Below are positions 1-9,637 of a stretch of DNA of 64,000 bases, in pieces. Under the pieces are notes generated by a model. That model did not search any database. It had not been told where the DNA came from and worked only from the letters and a program-made list of their open reading frames with translations. This DNA comes from Diplonema japonicum. Taxonomy: Eukaryota > Euglenozoa > Diplonemea > Diplonemida > Diplonemidae. Made by a program: the position numbers and the translations under genes. The stretch lies in assembly GCA_964019335.1 (NCBI GenBank), contig OZ025685.1:1-64000 (forward strand). Reading direction: 5' to 3'. How positions within the stretch are numbered: position 1 is the first letter of the stretch; every line of letters begins with the position of its first letter.

Positions 1-220
1 TTGCGGGTTTTGCGGGTTTTGCGGGTTTTGCGGGTTTTGCGGGTTTTGCGGGTTTTGCGGGTTTTGCGGGTTTTGCGGGTTTGCGGGTTTGCGGGTTTGC
101 GGGTTTGCGGGTTTGCGGGTTTGCGGGTTTGCGGGTTTGCGGGTTTGCGGGTTTGCGGGTTTGCGGGTTTGCGGGTTTGCGGGTTTGCGGGTTTGCGGGT
201 TTGCGGGTTTGCGGGTTCCC
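1..220. repeat. G-rich minisatellite, 9-bp unit switching to 8-bp unit
   Basis: About nine copies of GCGGGTTTT run to near position 84 and are followed by about sixteen copies of GCGGGTTT. The unit length changes once, by loss of one T, which suggests expansion from one edge after a slippage event. The repeat starts at base 1, so its full length is unknown. The frames are open only because the repeat contains no stop; it is not a gene. Confidence 0.95.
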
Positions 221-255
221 CCTAGTTTCGCACGGGTGGGTCCATTGTTATTTGC

Positions 256-290
<35 letters not shown>

Positions 291-961
291 ACATTTAAGG
301 GTACCTGCGGTATGTAAAAAAAAAAAAAAAAATAAAACCATGAATTCTTTCTTCTTGTTTTTTTTTTTTTTTTTTTTTTTCTCGCACTTTGAAAAAAACC
401 TGTGTTTCGTGCGCAATTTCTTCTTTTTTTCACCCCCTTCTTTTTTAACTCTACAGAAAAAAGAAGAGAGGGGGAAAGAAAAAGAAAAAAGGGTCAGCTT
501 GTAACGCAGATAATTGCACAACCATTCCTTAGATAACTTAAATAACAAAGTGTTTCTATTTTGTCGTAAAAGTATCTTGAACCCATGCAACAAGCAACCT
601 TTTGGGAGAGAGAATAGAAAAGCTTATAGGGGAAAATAATCTTCTCTTTTTACTTTTTCTTAAAAATAAAAAGAAGAAGAAGAGAGAGGAACAAAAATCT
701 TAACCTTCGTCTTTTTTTTTTTTTTGACGAGGAGGGCTTTTCTTCTTCTTCTTCTTTTCCCCTACTTCTTTTTCATCGGTAAAAAAAAAAAAAAAGCTTC
801 ATAGGCTGATCTTTTTTTTTTAAAACCAAGTTTCAATAAAGAAGGGGAGGCAGGAAAGGAAGAAGAAGACGAAGAAGAAGAAGGGAGAAAAGAAAGGTGA
901 AAATACGAGTGAGAAAGAAGAAAAATTCACAATGATTGGAAACCAAGTGATTTGTTTGTTT
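221..961. other. Low-complexity intergenic DNA, no gene seen
   Basis: Long A and T homopolymers (for example 257-287 and 357-380) and purine or pyrimidine runs fill this stretch. ORFs here code only for F/K runs. A 30-base segment near 286-316 (GAGACATTTAAGGGTACCTG and onward) recurs almost exactly at 12029-12058 inside the TIR element, so a fragment of that family may lie here. Confidence 0.7.
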
Positions 962-2241
962 CTTTTTTTTTTTTTTTTTTTTTTTTTTTGCTTGTTCTGT
1001 TTTTTTGTTCATCAAATTAACCCCCAAGGGTGCGCAAAACAAAAGCTGTTGTGTTTGTTTTGGCTCATCACTCGTATGACTCGCACTTGGAAAGGGGACA
1101 GGGACCGCCACACCCAGCCCTCGTCGGTTTCTGGCACCACGGGTCCGCCAGCCCGCCAACCTTGCTGAAGATCACGAAGGAGGTGGCCTCCTCGGTGGTC
1201 GTAGGAAGGAGCAGCGAGCCCCCTGCCTCCACCTGACCCTTACCTTGTACGACACCATTTTTTGCCCCGTCAACCCCCACTTGGGAGCGCAGGAGGCCGA
1301 CTCGAACCCAGACACGGGGAGCAGGGCGGGGAAGCCACCGTTCACCTTCCCCGAGCACGGAGGGCAGTGGTAGTGCGACAGGATGAACTCGCACGCCTCC
1401 GTCCCGCAGCAGCTGAGCTTCATGGGGGTCCCCTTCGCCACGGGTCCAACAGGGGTGTGCACCTGCATGTCCCTCATGTTCTCGGGGATCATCGTCAGCA
1501 CCGCCTCGCTGTTGCTGAAGGACTCCATCCCGTTCACATCGATTGCAGGGACGGCGGTCCCACCCACGATCACCTCCGTCTCAGGGGGTGGTGCAGCTCA
1601 CATCGCTCACTTCCTCGTCCGCAAGGATCTTGTCGACGGGGCTGCACCCACCGGCGGGCCTCGACACCAACACACGCACCTTGCGGGGAGCAGTCCCGCC
1701 ACAGGTCGCCGACACGAGACCGCAGAAGTCGTGCTCCGCACAGGCAAGGCTCCCAGCAGCCTTCGTCACAACGGTGTCGGGGGTCGCGTCGCCCCACTTG
1801 AAGGTGAAGGTCAGCATCTCACCCTGGTTGTCCGATTCCACGAGGGTGCAGAAGGTCTCCTTCCCTGCTGTCTGGGGGTAGGGGGCGACACCGGTGTCCA
1901 CAGAGGTCACTACAGGGTGCAGGTACACAGCTCAGCGGGGTCATGTTCTGTGCCGTGGACCCGTCGCCGAAGTGGAAGGACCAGATGTTGATCCCCTGGA
2001 TGAAGGTGGTCTCCATCTTCAGCTTCCAGTTCAGGTTCGTGGAAAGCCCTTCGATGGCACCGCCGTCGGTGTTCCTGCCGAAGCTCCAATGGCCGGCGAT
2101 GCTGTACGGTGCGCTGGGCCCCTTCTGGTGGTTGATCCTGCCGAGAGTGGTGTGGGTGGTCCAGTCCCCGAGAGGCGGCAGGCACCAGCAGAACACGAAC
2201 GACCAATAAAGTACAGAAACTGTAGCTTTAGAATCGTTGGT
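962..2241 (-). pseudogene. Processed retrocopy of a trans-spliced mRNA (spliced leader at 5' end, A-tract at 3' end)
   Basis: On the minus strand the segment starts with a 38-nt spliced-leader sequence (2241-2204), continues at once into coding-like sequence and ends at an A-tract of about 28 nt (989-962). The coding part is spread over at least three frames: about 2203-1930, 1928-1581, 1573-1250, and a possible C-terminal part down to about 1070. It therefore carries several frameshifts and stops. The product would have been cysteine-containing and apparently secreted or extracellular in style; the family is not recognised. A genomic copy of a leader joined directly to an mRNA body is what reverse transcription of a mature mRNA produces. 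The alternative, an SL RNA gene, is less likely because the downstream sequence is coding-like and shows no U-rich Sm-type site. No convincing target-site duplication was found. Confidence 0.72.
2204..2241 (-). other. Diplonemid-type spliced leader exon sequence
   Basis: Read on the minus strand it begins ACCAACGATTCTAAAGC and ends CAGTTTCTGTACTTTATTG. The second part is the segment shared by kinetoplastid and diplonemid leaders; the first part fits the diplonemid leader as remembered, apart from a small difference near the ATTCTAAAGC core. It identifies the organism group and marks the 5' end of the retrocopy. Confidence 0.85.
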
Positions 2242-2334
2242 CTCCACCAAAGCATATAAAAGTTAAAGGAGGCCAGTGTTGTTTTAAAAAACACACATCT
2301 TGATCAAATAAATGAATACGTGTAGGACCTTTGG

Positions 2335-2760
2335 AATTTGCTACACTCAACCCCCTGGGAACCACTCAGAGAAAGGGACTGTGGCCCTTGAGCAGAACCC
2401 AAGGCCCTCATAACGAAAACCTTCTTCTCGTCACCTACGTTGTGTGCTAGCCACAGTTTCGAAAGGTCGTAAGTCTTTTTTTTTGGTGGGTTGGGAGATG
2501 GACAGTACCCTTGCTCGACTCCCTGTGGGCCGGGTGGCAAAACAGGTGTGGGTGAGGTCCGATACCGTCACTACCACGCCCCCGTTTGTTGCGTCATTCT
2601 TAGTGAGACAGCGGCGCAAATCCACACGTTGCCATTGTCAACAGGGCGGCACGGCTGTTTTTTCTGACGCTCCGCCTGGCTCTGCGTTCGTCAAACCCAA
2701 ACAAGGCCACCGTCGTCCCCACAAATTCCTCAATTGTGGCGAAAGCAGTAGCACACATAT
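2335..2760. repeat. Dispersed repeat, copy A
   Basis: Much of this stretch recurs at 43711-43980, including GACTGTGGCCC, GAGCAGAACCCAAGGCCC, GAGACAGCGGCGCAAAT, TTTTTTCTGACGCTC and CTCTGCGTTCGTCAAACCCA. Copy A carries extra inserted segments relative to copy B. The repeat has no clear coding capacity. The rest of 2761-3159 holds no gene I can support. Confidence 0.8.
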
Positions 2761-3159
2761 GAGACATGCGTGCTTTCTGAAAATATCCAGTGACCTCTTC
2801 TCGATGGCATCAATGACATCCAACTCCTGCGCTAGAGTTGACTATTCCTTGAGGTACAGCCTTGGCAATCTTTTTACACAAGTTTCCCATCGATAAGTGC
2901 CCTTCTCCGGGTGCATACTTGTCGCAACCTCCTTCTCAACAGCTGTTGTCGATGGAACACATTTTACATGTTTTAAAGTACTTCTTTCGTTAAAAACCAC
3001 TTTGAAAACGTTCGGATCAAAGCAAAAAACAAAGTAAGGAATAATAAGTCTAACTAAAAGGAAAGAATGAGCAAGACATGGAACAAGACAAGCGGTACGA
3101 GACGCGAAGAGGGATAGTGTCACTCCATCACTGGTGCTGGTGCTGCTGGACTGGACTGC

Positions 3160-4196
3160 CTAAGGGGGATACAGATCTGTGATTAAGTATTCGTATTTGG
3201 TAAGAAGCCATACCGCGCCGATAGCACAGGCTACGCCGATGCACGCAAAGAAGACAACCACTTGCGAAGCAATGATCTCAGTCCATGTGCCTGGTGGAGG
3301 CGAGGTGATGGTGATGAGGAGGATAGCCGCGAGAGAAATACCCGCCGTGAAGAAGACCTCCCAGACTAAGTCTTGCGATTGGCTCACTAGCCACGGCGAC
3401 AGTGGTATGAGCACACCGAAAATTGTAGGAAGCAAAATAGAAGTAGCTGTGTAGGAAAGTTGTTGCAAAGGACTTCTCTTCGTTGGCCTGTTTGTTTCTA
3501 TTGCGCTTAGAATCTTCTCTTGCATGAGCTGAGGATTCGTCGCCCTGCTGACATCCTTCAGCAAGCATGCCACAGTGGCACGCGACATGCCTGCGTCTTG
3601 CAGCTTCGAGTCGAAGTCTTCTTGTTCAATGAGCTCCTCTTGATCTTTACACACCAGTGTAAACTCATAATACACAACAATAAGCACTGTAGCCATCCCT
3701 GTTATGGCCCCTATGTCCGTAATAAGGTCGTCATCATCACTCCCGATGGCAAGCGCCATCAGAACACTGCACACGGGGTAGATGGCCTCCTTCACACGGT
3801 TCAGCTTTTCTCGATGCACATCTAGGCCGCTGAAACAACCATCAGGCTCGGGTGGTCCCTGCAAATAAATAAATTATTGTGTGTTTGAAAAATTGTCAAC
3901 GTACCCAACTAGGTGCTGCGATAGTAGAATTCCGTAAAGGGTTGGTTGGTTCCTTGAGAAAAAGATATTGCGCAGCAAGAAAGGCATACCGGCACAGCGG
4001 TTGCATTGTAGCTGTCTGTCTTCGCTCCCTCTGTATTTGTGGATTTTCGGTTTAGCTCGCCGAGCAGCTGCTGCGACGACCGAGGCTTAGGAGGTGAGGG
4101 GGAGGGGGGGGGCGAAGGCGAAGATGAGGGGGAAGGCGATGAGGGTGACCGGGTTGGTGTCACGACAGACACAACCTGCGATGATTCTGATGGCAT
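3160..4196 (-). CDS. CCC1/VIT-like five-pass membrane protein (tentative), two exons
   Basis: The gene reads as exon 1 at 4196-3990 (69 residues, rich in Pro and Ser) and exon 2 at 3858-3160. They are joined across a 131-nt intron with donor GTATGC and acceptor TTTGCAG, both at phase 0, giving 301 residues. Five hydrophobic segments lie near residues 93-109, 118-137, 205-227, 233-255 and 264-289. A charged cytoplasmic segment sits between the second and third. The third segment (SILLPTIFGVLIPLSPWLV) and the spacing of the last three resemble the C-terminal half of vacuolar iron transporters of the CCC1/VIT family. If so, it would move Fe or Mn into an internal compartment. The first helix is shorter than usual and lacks an obvious metal-binding signature, so another small membrane family remains possible. 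Confidence 0.6.
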
Positions 4197-4262
4197 GTTC
4201 TGCTCCTGAAGAAGTGTAGCTCAACACAATTAAACAAATTGTTCGATTTTAAAATTTCTTTT

Positions 4263-6107
4263 CTACAGTATTACTTGCTTCAGTATCTTCAGTTTCTCGC
4301 TCTGCTCGGCAGCAGGCTTGTACAAGTGCGACCCGCCATACGGCACTTGTGTGTAAGTTTTTGCCAGAGTGTTCCAGTGCTCGGTTGCTGTCGTGGTTGG
4401 CAATTGCAGTGCAGAGTGCTCCAGAGGGGGAGGTGGCACTAGGTAACTGAGCCCTTCTTTCAGCCACTTCTTTACAAGTTGTTTGTCCACAGCATATTGC
4501 TTGGCACCATGCTGTGCTTGGAGCGCTGCCAGAGACGCAACAATGCGGGAAATGTCTTTCTCGATGCTACCTAGCTTTCGCACAGCATCCCTCACGTCGC
4601 TCTTTGCCTCGTCCACAGCAGTAGCAGTCCTGGAAAGGTGCTTCCGTGCAGCAGTGAGGTCCTTCGTAACTCGCCCTGTGGCCATATTCTTGCTCTCGAT
4701 CGCTGCCGCTACTTCGCGAATCTTGTCCACACCACCTACATACTGCGTGGTGCTTGCGATAATCTGTTCAGCATTCGCTTCAAAGGCCTTTCTGTATCTA
4801 TTGTTGACTTCGGTGCGCACTTCACCTCTTTCAGTGTAATGCAGCAGTGATGCCAGCACTATGTCAAGGAACGCTTTATGTGTATCCTCTGTAGCTTCCA
4901 CGCAATTCTGCTGTGCTTCCGCTATCTGCGAGATGATGCTTGTCATGGCCTCTTTGTATGACTTCAGGGACTCGCTGTGGTGGTCCTGCGCACGCTGCAT
5001 AACTTCTTTCGCGGCAGTGAGCTCAGGGGCCTCTGCAAGCACCATCTTAGCTGTGCGCGAACGTATGTTCTCCAGCTGCTGCTCGAGGTACGTGTTTTCT
5101 TTTTCCCAAGTGGCTATCTCATCCTCTACCTGCCCTTTGGTGCATGCGAGCCTCTCATCTTGTTCCATGGAGTCTTGTACCTTCGATTCCAACAACTTAG
5201 CCCTTCTTCCCGATGCCTCAATCTTGCCCATCATTTCTTTCACTCTTACTTGCTTGGCTCGGAGCTCCTTTTCCAGCTCCTGGACTTCTTGTCTCCCGCT
5301 CTCGAACTCAGTTCTTTTCTGCAGCAATCCATCTTGAAGGGCTGCAGTCGCCGCCCTTAGCTCTACCTCCACCTCTTCTAGTTTAGTCTTCTCCACATTG
5401 ATCTCGTGCTCTGCTTGGTCCACCAGCTGCTGCTTGTGTGCCGTGTCAATATCCTTTCTTTGCGCTTCTCGAGTGAACTCTTGCTGCTTCTCCGCTTCGC
5501 ATACTTGGACGTATTTCAAGTTGCACAAGGCAGCATCACCACGCACGCGGTCAGCCTCGGCTTGAAGGATGCTTTTGTTCTTTTTGTATCGTGTTCTGGA
5601 GTCCTCCTCTTCCATCTCTCTGTCGAGGTTTCGGATCACATTTTCCTGACTCGTCTTCCAATCTTGCAGCTGTGCAATCGCATCATGCAGTCCGTCAGTT
5701 TGTGGGGGTTGGCGCTCTGTTTCTACATTAACGGCAGGCATGGACAATCCTCTTTGAGGCGAAACTACCTTACACTCACTGCTCGAAATATTTTCACCTT
5801 TGAAGGACCTGTCACAACTCAACTCTTTAAAAGTGAAAACCTCACCCGACGCTGCGTGCGTGGTTTCCTGAGCAGGTGGCTTCAATGCTGGCGGGTCTCG
5901 ATCTCTTCTTGGTGACACAAGCACACCTTCTGTGCCACAACTTCTTTTTGGTGATATCAACACGCTGTTGTCGTGGTATTTAACAGTGCTGGGGTCCCTC
6001 CTCGGCGAGATATCTCTGGGTGACGGGTGCCTTGTGTCCACAGGGCTCAGTTTGTCTTCGACTTTCAGCAGCACTCTCTCCCACCCAAACCCCACACCCT
6101 CGTCCAT
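4263..6107 (-). CDS. Long coiled-coil protein, unknown function
   Basis: An uninterrupted ORF of 614 residues from an ATG. The first 140 residues are disordered, with repeated SP motifs such as SPRRD and SPKR that look like proline-directed kinase sites. Residues of about 150-540 are a nearly continuous coiled coil rich in E, K, Q and A. The C-terminal 70 residues include a Pro-rich loop (PPPPLEH) and a short basic end. No enzyme motif is visible. The shape suggests a structural, cytoskeletal or flagellar protein, but that is inference. It lies 66 bp upstream of the CCC1/VIT-like gene on the same strand. Confidence 0.8.
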   Translation of the reverse strand: MDEGVGFGWERVLLKVEDKLSPVDTRHPSPRDISPRRDPSTVKYHDNSVLISPKRSCGTEGVLVSPRRDRDPPALKPPAQETTHAASGEVFTFKELSCDRSFKGENISSSECKVVSPQRGLSMPAVNVETERQPPQTDGLHDAIAQLQDWKTSQENVIRNLDREMEEEDSRTRYKKNKSILQAEADRVRGDAALCNLKYVQVCEAEKQQEFTREAQRKDIDTAHKQQLVDQAEHEINVEKTKLEEVEVELRAATAALQDGLLQKRTEFESGRQEVQELEKELRAKQVRVKEMMGKIEASGRRAKLLESKVQDSMEQDERLACTKGQVEDEIATWEKENTYLEQQLENIRSRTAKMVLAEAPELTAAKEVMQRAQDHHSESLKSYKEAMTSIISQIAEAQQNCVEATEDTHKAFLDIVLASLLHYTERGEVRTEVNNRYRKAFEANAEQIIASTTQYVGGVDKIREVAAAIESKNMATGRVTKDLTAARKHLSRTATAVDEAKSDVRDAVRKLGSIEKDISRIVASLAALQAQHGAKQYAVDKQLVKKWLKEGLSYLVPPPPLEHSALQLPTTTATEHWNTLAKTYTQVPYGGSHLYKPAAEQSEKLKILKQVIL

Positions 6108-6266
6108 CGTGTTATGTCTACTGTAATGAGGGTAACAAGACGATACAGTTAAAATAAGAAAATAAACTTAAGAAGCGTTAGGAAGGCGCAACCGGCTTGG
6201 GCCTGCCTGGCTGCTGCCGTTAAGGGTAAGGGTTTAGTGTGTAAACTGGGGTTGTGTAAGAGCACT

Positions 6267-6670
6267 GGGGGGGGGGGGGGGGGGGGGTCCTTAAAAAGGG
6301 CCACTTTTTGCCATTTTCCAGTTTTTTTCCCTAAGGGTATTTTGGGCTCTTAAAAAACTCTTACCACCCTAAAAGTGTCCACAAATCACCCAAATCCCCG
6401 TTTCCCCATGGTTTTCGGAATCATAATCCAGTGTAACCCTCTATAACGACTATAAAAGAATTACAGGACTACACTGGATTTGGTATCAAACGGGGACCCC
6501 AAAATTAGAACATGATCCTGGGCATTTCTAGGGCCGAAAACCATAGGGAAACGGGGGGCACTTTTGGGGTGGTCAGAGTCTTTTTAAGGGCCCAAAATGT
6601 CCTTAGGGAAAAAACTGAAAAATGGCAAAAAAAAAAACGACCTCCTTATGACCCCCCCCCCCCCCCCCCC
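6267..6670. repeat. Palindromic element with long inverted arms and poly-G/poly-C ends
   Basis: A run of 21 G (6267-6287) and a run of 20 C (6651-6670) bracket two arms of about 110 bp (6305-6418 and 6534-6636) that are imperfect reverse complements, for example TTTTTGCCATTTTCCAG against CTGAAAAATGGCAAAAA. A second nested pair (AATCCAGTGTA at 6425 and TACACTGGATT at 6470) lies near the centre, so nearly the whole 400 bp can fold back. No ORF. It resembles a MITE or other snap-back element. Confidence 0.85.
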
Positions 6671-6874
6671 TAGGGCTATGTTGGCAAGAAACGGGGAAAC
6701 GTTTCCGGTTCCTTATTTTTCAGATGCAAAAGAAACGTTTCCTTCTCAGAGGGACAGAGGGAAACGTGTTCCCTTCTTAAGGAAACGGCACCAAGATAAG
6801 AAACGTTTCCGTATTTTCAGAAAAAAGCTTGGAAACGTGTTTCCTTGCCAACATAGCCCTCGGGGGGGGGGGGG
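6651..6874. repeat. Second palindromic element sharing the C-tract, ending in a G-tract
   Basis: TAGGGCTATGTTGGCAAG (6671-6688) is the reverse complement of CTTGCCAACATAGCCCT (6844-6860) apart from the outermost bases. A C-tract precedes it (6651-6670) and a 13-G tract follows (6862-6874). Between the arms are many copies of GGAAACG and its complement CGTTTCC. The design (inverted arms outlined by C and G tracts) copies that of the adjacent element. Confidence 0.85.
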
Positions 6875-6942
6875 TTAAAATTAAACCACAAAATGGCACA
6901 TCCTGAGAGGTGGGGTTCTTCATTGTGCATCGCTCGTCAGCT

Positions 6943-8361
6943 TCAGCAGCCGTTTTCCTTGCAGTACTGCACGTAGGAGGAGGAGTGTGGCTCGTTCTTC
7001 CATGCTGTTTGCTTTTTTACCTTATCTGCTGTGTCTTGCTGTGCTTGGTATGCATCCATGACGCAGGCGTGGCCCTGGAGCCTCTGTGCCTGCACCTTGA
7101 TATACCCCTCGATGTCGCGGGGGGTCACGGTCGAGGTGCTGGGTGGCGAGAACGGTGTACTGCGCGATACAGGAACGGCAGTACCTTTGTAAAGTCTCAC
7201 AGTAACACTACCTGTGATGCCCTCCTGCGACTTGGCCATGGCTGCTTGAATGAAGTCCATCTCAGGCGAGAACCAGAAGCCGTTGTACACCAGTTCAGAG
7301 AACTTCGGTGTGAAGACATCCCTCAGCCTCATCACCTCTCTGTCCATACACGCATTTTCCAAGTCCGCGTGTGCCGCAAGCAGAATTTCTCCAGCAGGGC
7401 ACTCAAGCACCCTTCTGCACTTCACGCCAATGAACTTGTTATCGACAATATCCTTCCTGCCTATGCCATGTTCCCTCCCCATCTGGGCCAGTACCTCGAA
7501 TATATTGATGAGGTCTGTCCTCTCTTCGCGTCCGACTACCAATGCCGTGGGGCGCCCGTTGACGAACTTTAATGTCACGTTCTGCGCAGGCTTCGATACC
7601 TGCATGGGGTCGCTCGTTGACAGCCACGCTGACGGCGGCGCAGGGGACTTAGGGTCGTCCAGCACACCCCCCCAAGTGCAGCAAGAGTAGATATTGCTGT
7701 CCTCAGAGTGATTTGAGAGGGAAGGGTTCAGCGACTCCACGCCGTTCGCGAGGCACCACTCGATCATGGAGTCACGTGACCTTGCGATCTGCCTGAAGGC
7801 TGGATTCCTAAAGGGCGTAATAACCTTGACCTGCGGGTACAAGGCAGAGTACGTGAGCTCGAACCTGCACTGGTCGTTGCCAAGACCGGAGCAACCGTGC
7901 GAGACGTACGTGTAGCCTTCCCTTTCCGCGATCTGTACCTGCTTGCGGGCGAAGACGAATCTTGATAGGGCGGTGCCTAGAAGATCTCTTCCCTCATACG
8001 CAGAATTAGCACATAGGGAGGGTATCACAAAGTCCGTGAGGAACTCCTTCTTCATGTCTTCGATGAACACCTTCGCCGCCCCAAGAGAGCTAGCTGCCTC
8101 TACCACCTTATCGACACCACCCTTCTGCCCGATGTCCGACACCAAGATGGCCACATCGTACCCCTCGCTGAGGAGCCACTTCACCAGAAAGACACCTACC
8201 AGACCCCCAGAAAAGCTGACTAAAACCGACTGCCCTTCCTGCTCACCTCTACGACCTATTTTGGTCAGACCTCTTCTCCCCTCTTTTGGGCTGCAGGACC
8301 TCTCACTTCTCTCAGGAGAGGCAGTGGGGGACACCATGTTGTCTTGCAAATTGTACTGCAT
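6943..8361 (-). CDS. Argininosuccinate synthase homologue with disrupted ATP PP-loop
   Basis: A 472-residue ORF whose residues 45-400 follow argininosuccinate synthase, which joins citrulline and aspartate using ATP. Conserved blocks include SDIGQKGG, KVFIED, YEGRDLLGTALSR, SHGCSGLGNDQCRFE, GRKDIVDNKFIGVK, CPAGEILL, DREVMRLRD, ELVYNGFWFSPE and KSQEGITGSV. The PP-loop, normally SGGLDTS, reads SGGLVGV at residues 51-57, so the Asp and the following Thr and Ser are gone. The citrulline/aspartate-site region (normally DENL followed by SYE-GG) reads SNIYSCCTWGG. It also has a 45-residue basic N-terminal extension. It is therefore either a pseudoenzyme or a changed activity. Family membership is sure; activity is doubtful. 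The reading frame is intact, so this is not simple decay. Confidence 0.85.
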   Translation of the reverse strand: MQYNLQDNMVSPTASPERSERSCSPKEGRRGLTKIGRRGEQEGQSVLVSFSGGLVGVFLVKWLLSEGYDVAILVSDIGQKGGVDKVVEAASSLGAAKVFIEDMKKEFLTDFVIPSLCANSAYEGRDLLGTALSRFVFARKQVQIAEREGYTYVSHGCSGLGNDQCRFELTYSALYPQVKVITPFRNPAFRQIARSRDSMIEWCLANGVESLNPSLSNHSEDSNIYSCCTWGGVLDDPKSPAPPSAWLSTSDPMQVSKPAQNVTLKFVNGRPTALVVGREERTDLINIFEVLAQMGREHGIGRKDIVDNKFIGVKCRRVLECPAGEILLAAHADLENACMDREVMRLRDVFTPKFSELVYNGFWFSPEMDFIQAAMAKSQEGITGSVTVRLYKGTAVPVSRSTPFSPPSTSTVTPRDIEGYIKVQAQRLQGHACVMDAYQAQQDTADKVKKQTAWKNEPHSSSYVQYCKENGC

Positions 8362-9637
8362 ATTGCTCTGTGATGATGTGTTGAATACAAAAAATCACGA
8401 ACAGTAGAAAAGAAGCATAGAAGCATAGACAATACAAGCATCGGGAGTCAAACAAGCGCGCAGGAGTTGGCAAAGACATTCAAAAGAGCGAACGTGCAGC
8501 CAACTTCTCCTTAAGCACTAAAAGGGGAAGTAGAGTTCAAGCCCACTAAAAGATTTTTGCGCCTGTTATTTTTTTCTTTTCTTTTCTTTTTCTATTTTCT
8601 TTCTTCCCTTCTTTCTTTTTTCTTACCATATTTAAAATGGGAAGGTTACATAACTTCCTCAGGGTGGTTTTTTTTTTTTTTTTTTTTTTCTTATTTTTTT
8701 TCCTTCCAAATTTCTTCACAAAATTTAACTTGATATACAACTTTGATACTTGAAGTACTTCAACGCCCCTTTTTTTTTTGGTTTTTTTTTTTTTCTTTTT
8801 TTTTTTTTAAATGTGGTTTTTTTGTTTCACTAAACCCAGGAGGACAGACAGAGAGCGCTAAGCTCATTCAAGCCATAGGACACTAGATATATACATGAGA
8901 AGAAACCAAGTAAGCTGCACCACTTAGAGCAAAAGGCTTCAAAGGGAGCAGTCGAGTGGGGTCACTAAACTGATCATACGGAAATCGTGCCAAAAAGCAG
9001 AATGGAGTAAGAATATGAATAGTGAGAGCGCAACTAAATGGACAAAAAGAAGGAGAATAAGGGGAGCATGTGTGATTTTTTTTTTTTTGAAAAAAAAAAA
9101 ACAGCCTTAACAAAGATATACCGCTTCATATCTCTAAAGCGTAAAGCATACGAAGGCCGGTGGCTGAGAAAAAAAAAGAACCCCGATAAGAGATGGCAAC
9201 CCAGAAGGCGTGGGTGTTACACAAATATTATTTCTCTTTAGATGTGTTCCTTATTTATTTTCTTTTTGAATCAAGCCACCCGAGTACGTTACCGTCGTTG
9301 TTCTGCAAAAGGGAGATATGAAGAGTATAAAAAAAAAAAAAAAAAAGATCAATACTACAAAGTAACAATGCAACGAATAAAAAGGTGGGGATGAAACAGG
9401 TTATACAAAAAAAAAAAAATAAAGGGAGACCCTGCCCTCTCCGAATGCTCACGTACCTGCCGCTGAAGGCTGAAGACTGTACCCCCTAGGCCGTTACAAG
9501 GAACGACGAGCAACAAGTGCCAACTTGTAATCTGACCTCTGTTGCGCGTTGTCATCGCACAGATTAAGTGGGATTGTAGGCTCTAGGTTCAGGTTCAATA
9601 AAAAGATTATCTACAAAGGAAAGAGAGTGTGCTCCTG
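8362..9637. other. T-rich low-complexity intergenic region, no gene seen
   Basis: Poly-T and poly-A runs (8665-8690, 8770-8810, 9078-9102, 9331-9347, 9407-9419) and purine-rich DNA. Small ORFs are dominated by F/K homopolymers. ACAATCCCACTT occurs on the minus strand near 9570 and recurs with one change near 12748 and exactly near 26688. Confidence 0.6.

Noticed and set aside
1-220. Telomere at the left end
   Set aside because: At a left chromosome end the plus strand should be C-rich; here it is G-rich. The unit is not TTAGGG, the known euglenozoan telomere repeat.
222-593. Protein-coding ORFs rich in Phe or Lys (also near 8546, 9038, 27339-27845 and 46000-46230)
   Set aside because: They are translations of homopolymers and purine or pyrimidine tracts.
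962-2260. Target-site duplication around the retrocopy
   Set aside because: Only a weak match (CTTGG and CTTTGG) could be found between the flanks, not enough to claim.
2204-2300. A functional SL RNA gene
   Set aside because: The leader is followed by GT, but the next bases are coding-like and GC-rich with no U-rich Sm-type site, and there is only one copy. A retrocopy explains the leader and the A-tract together.
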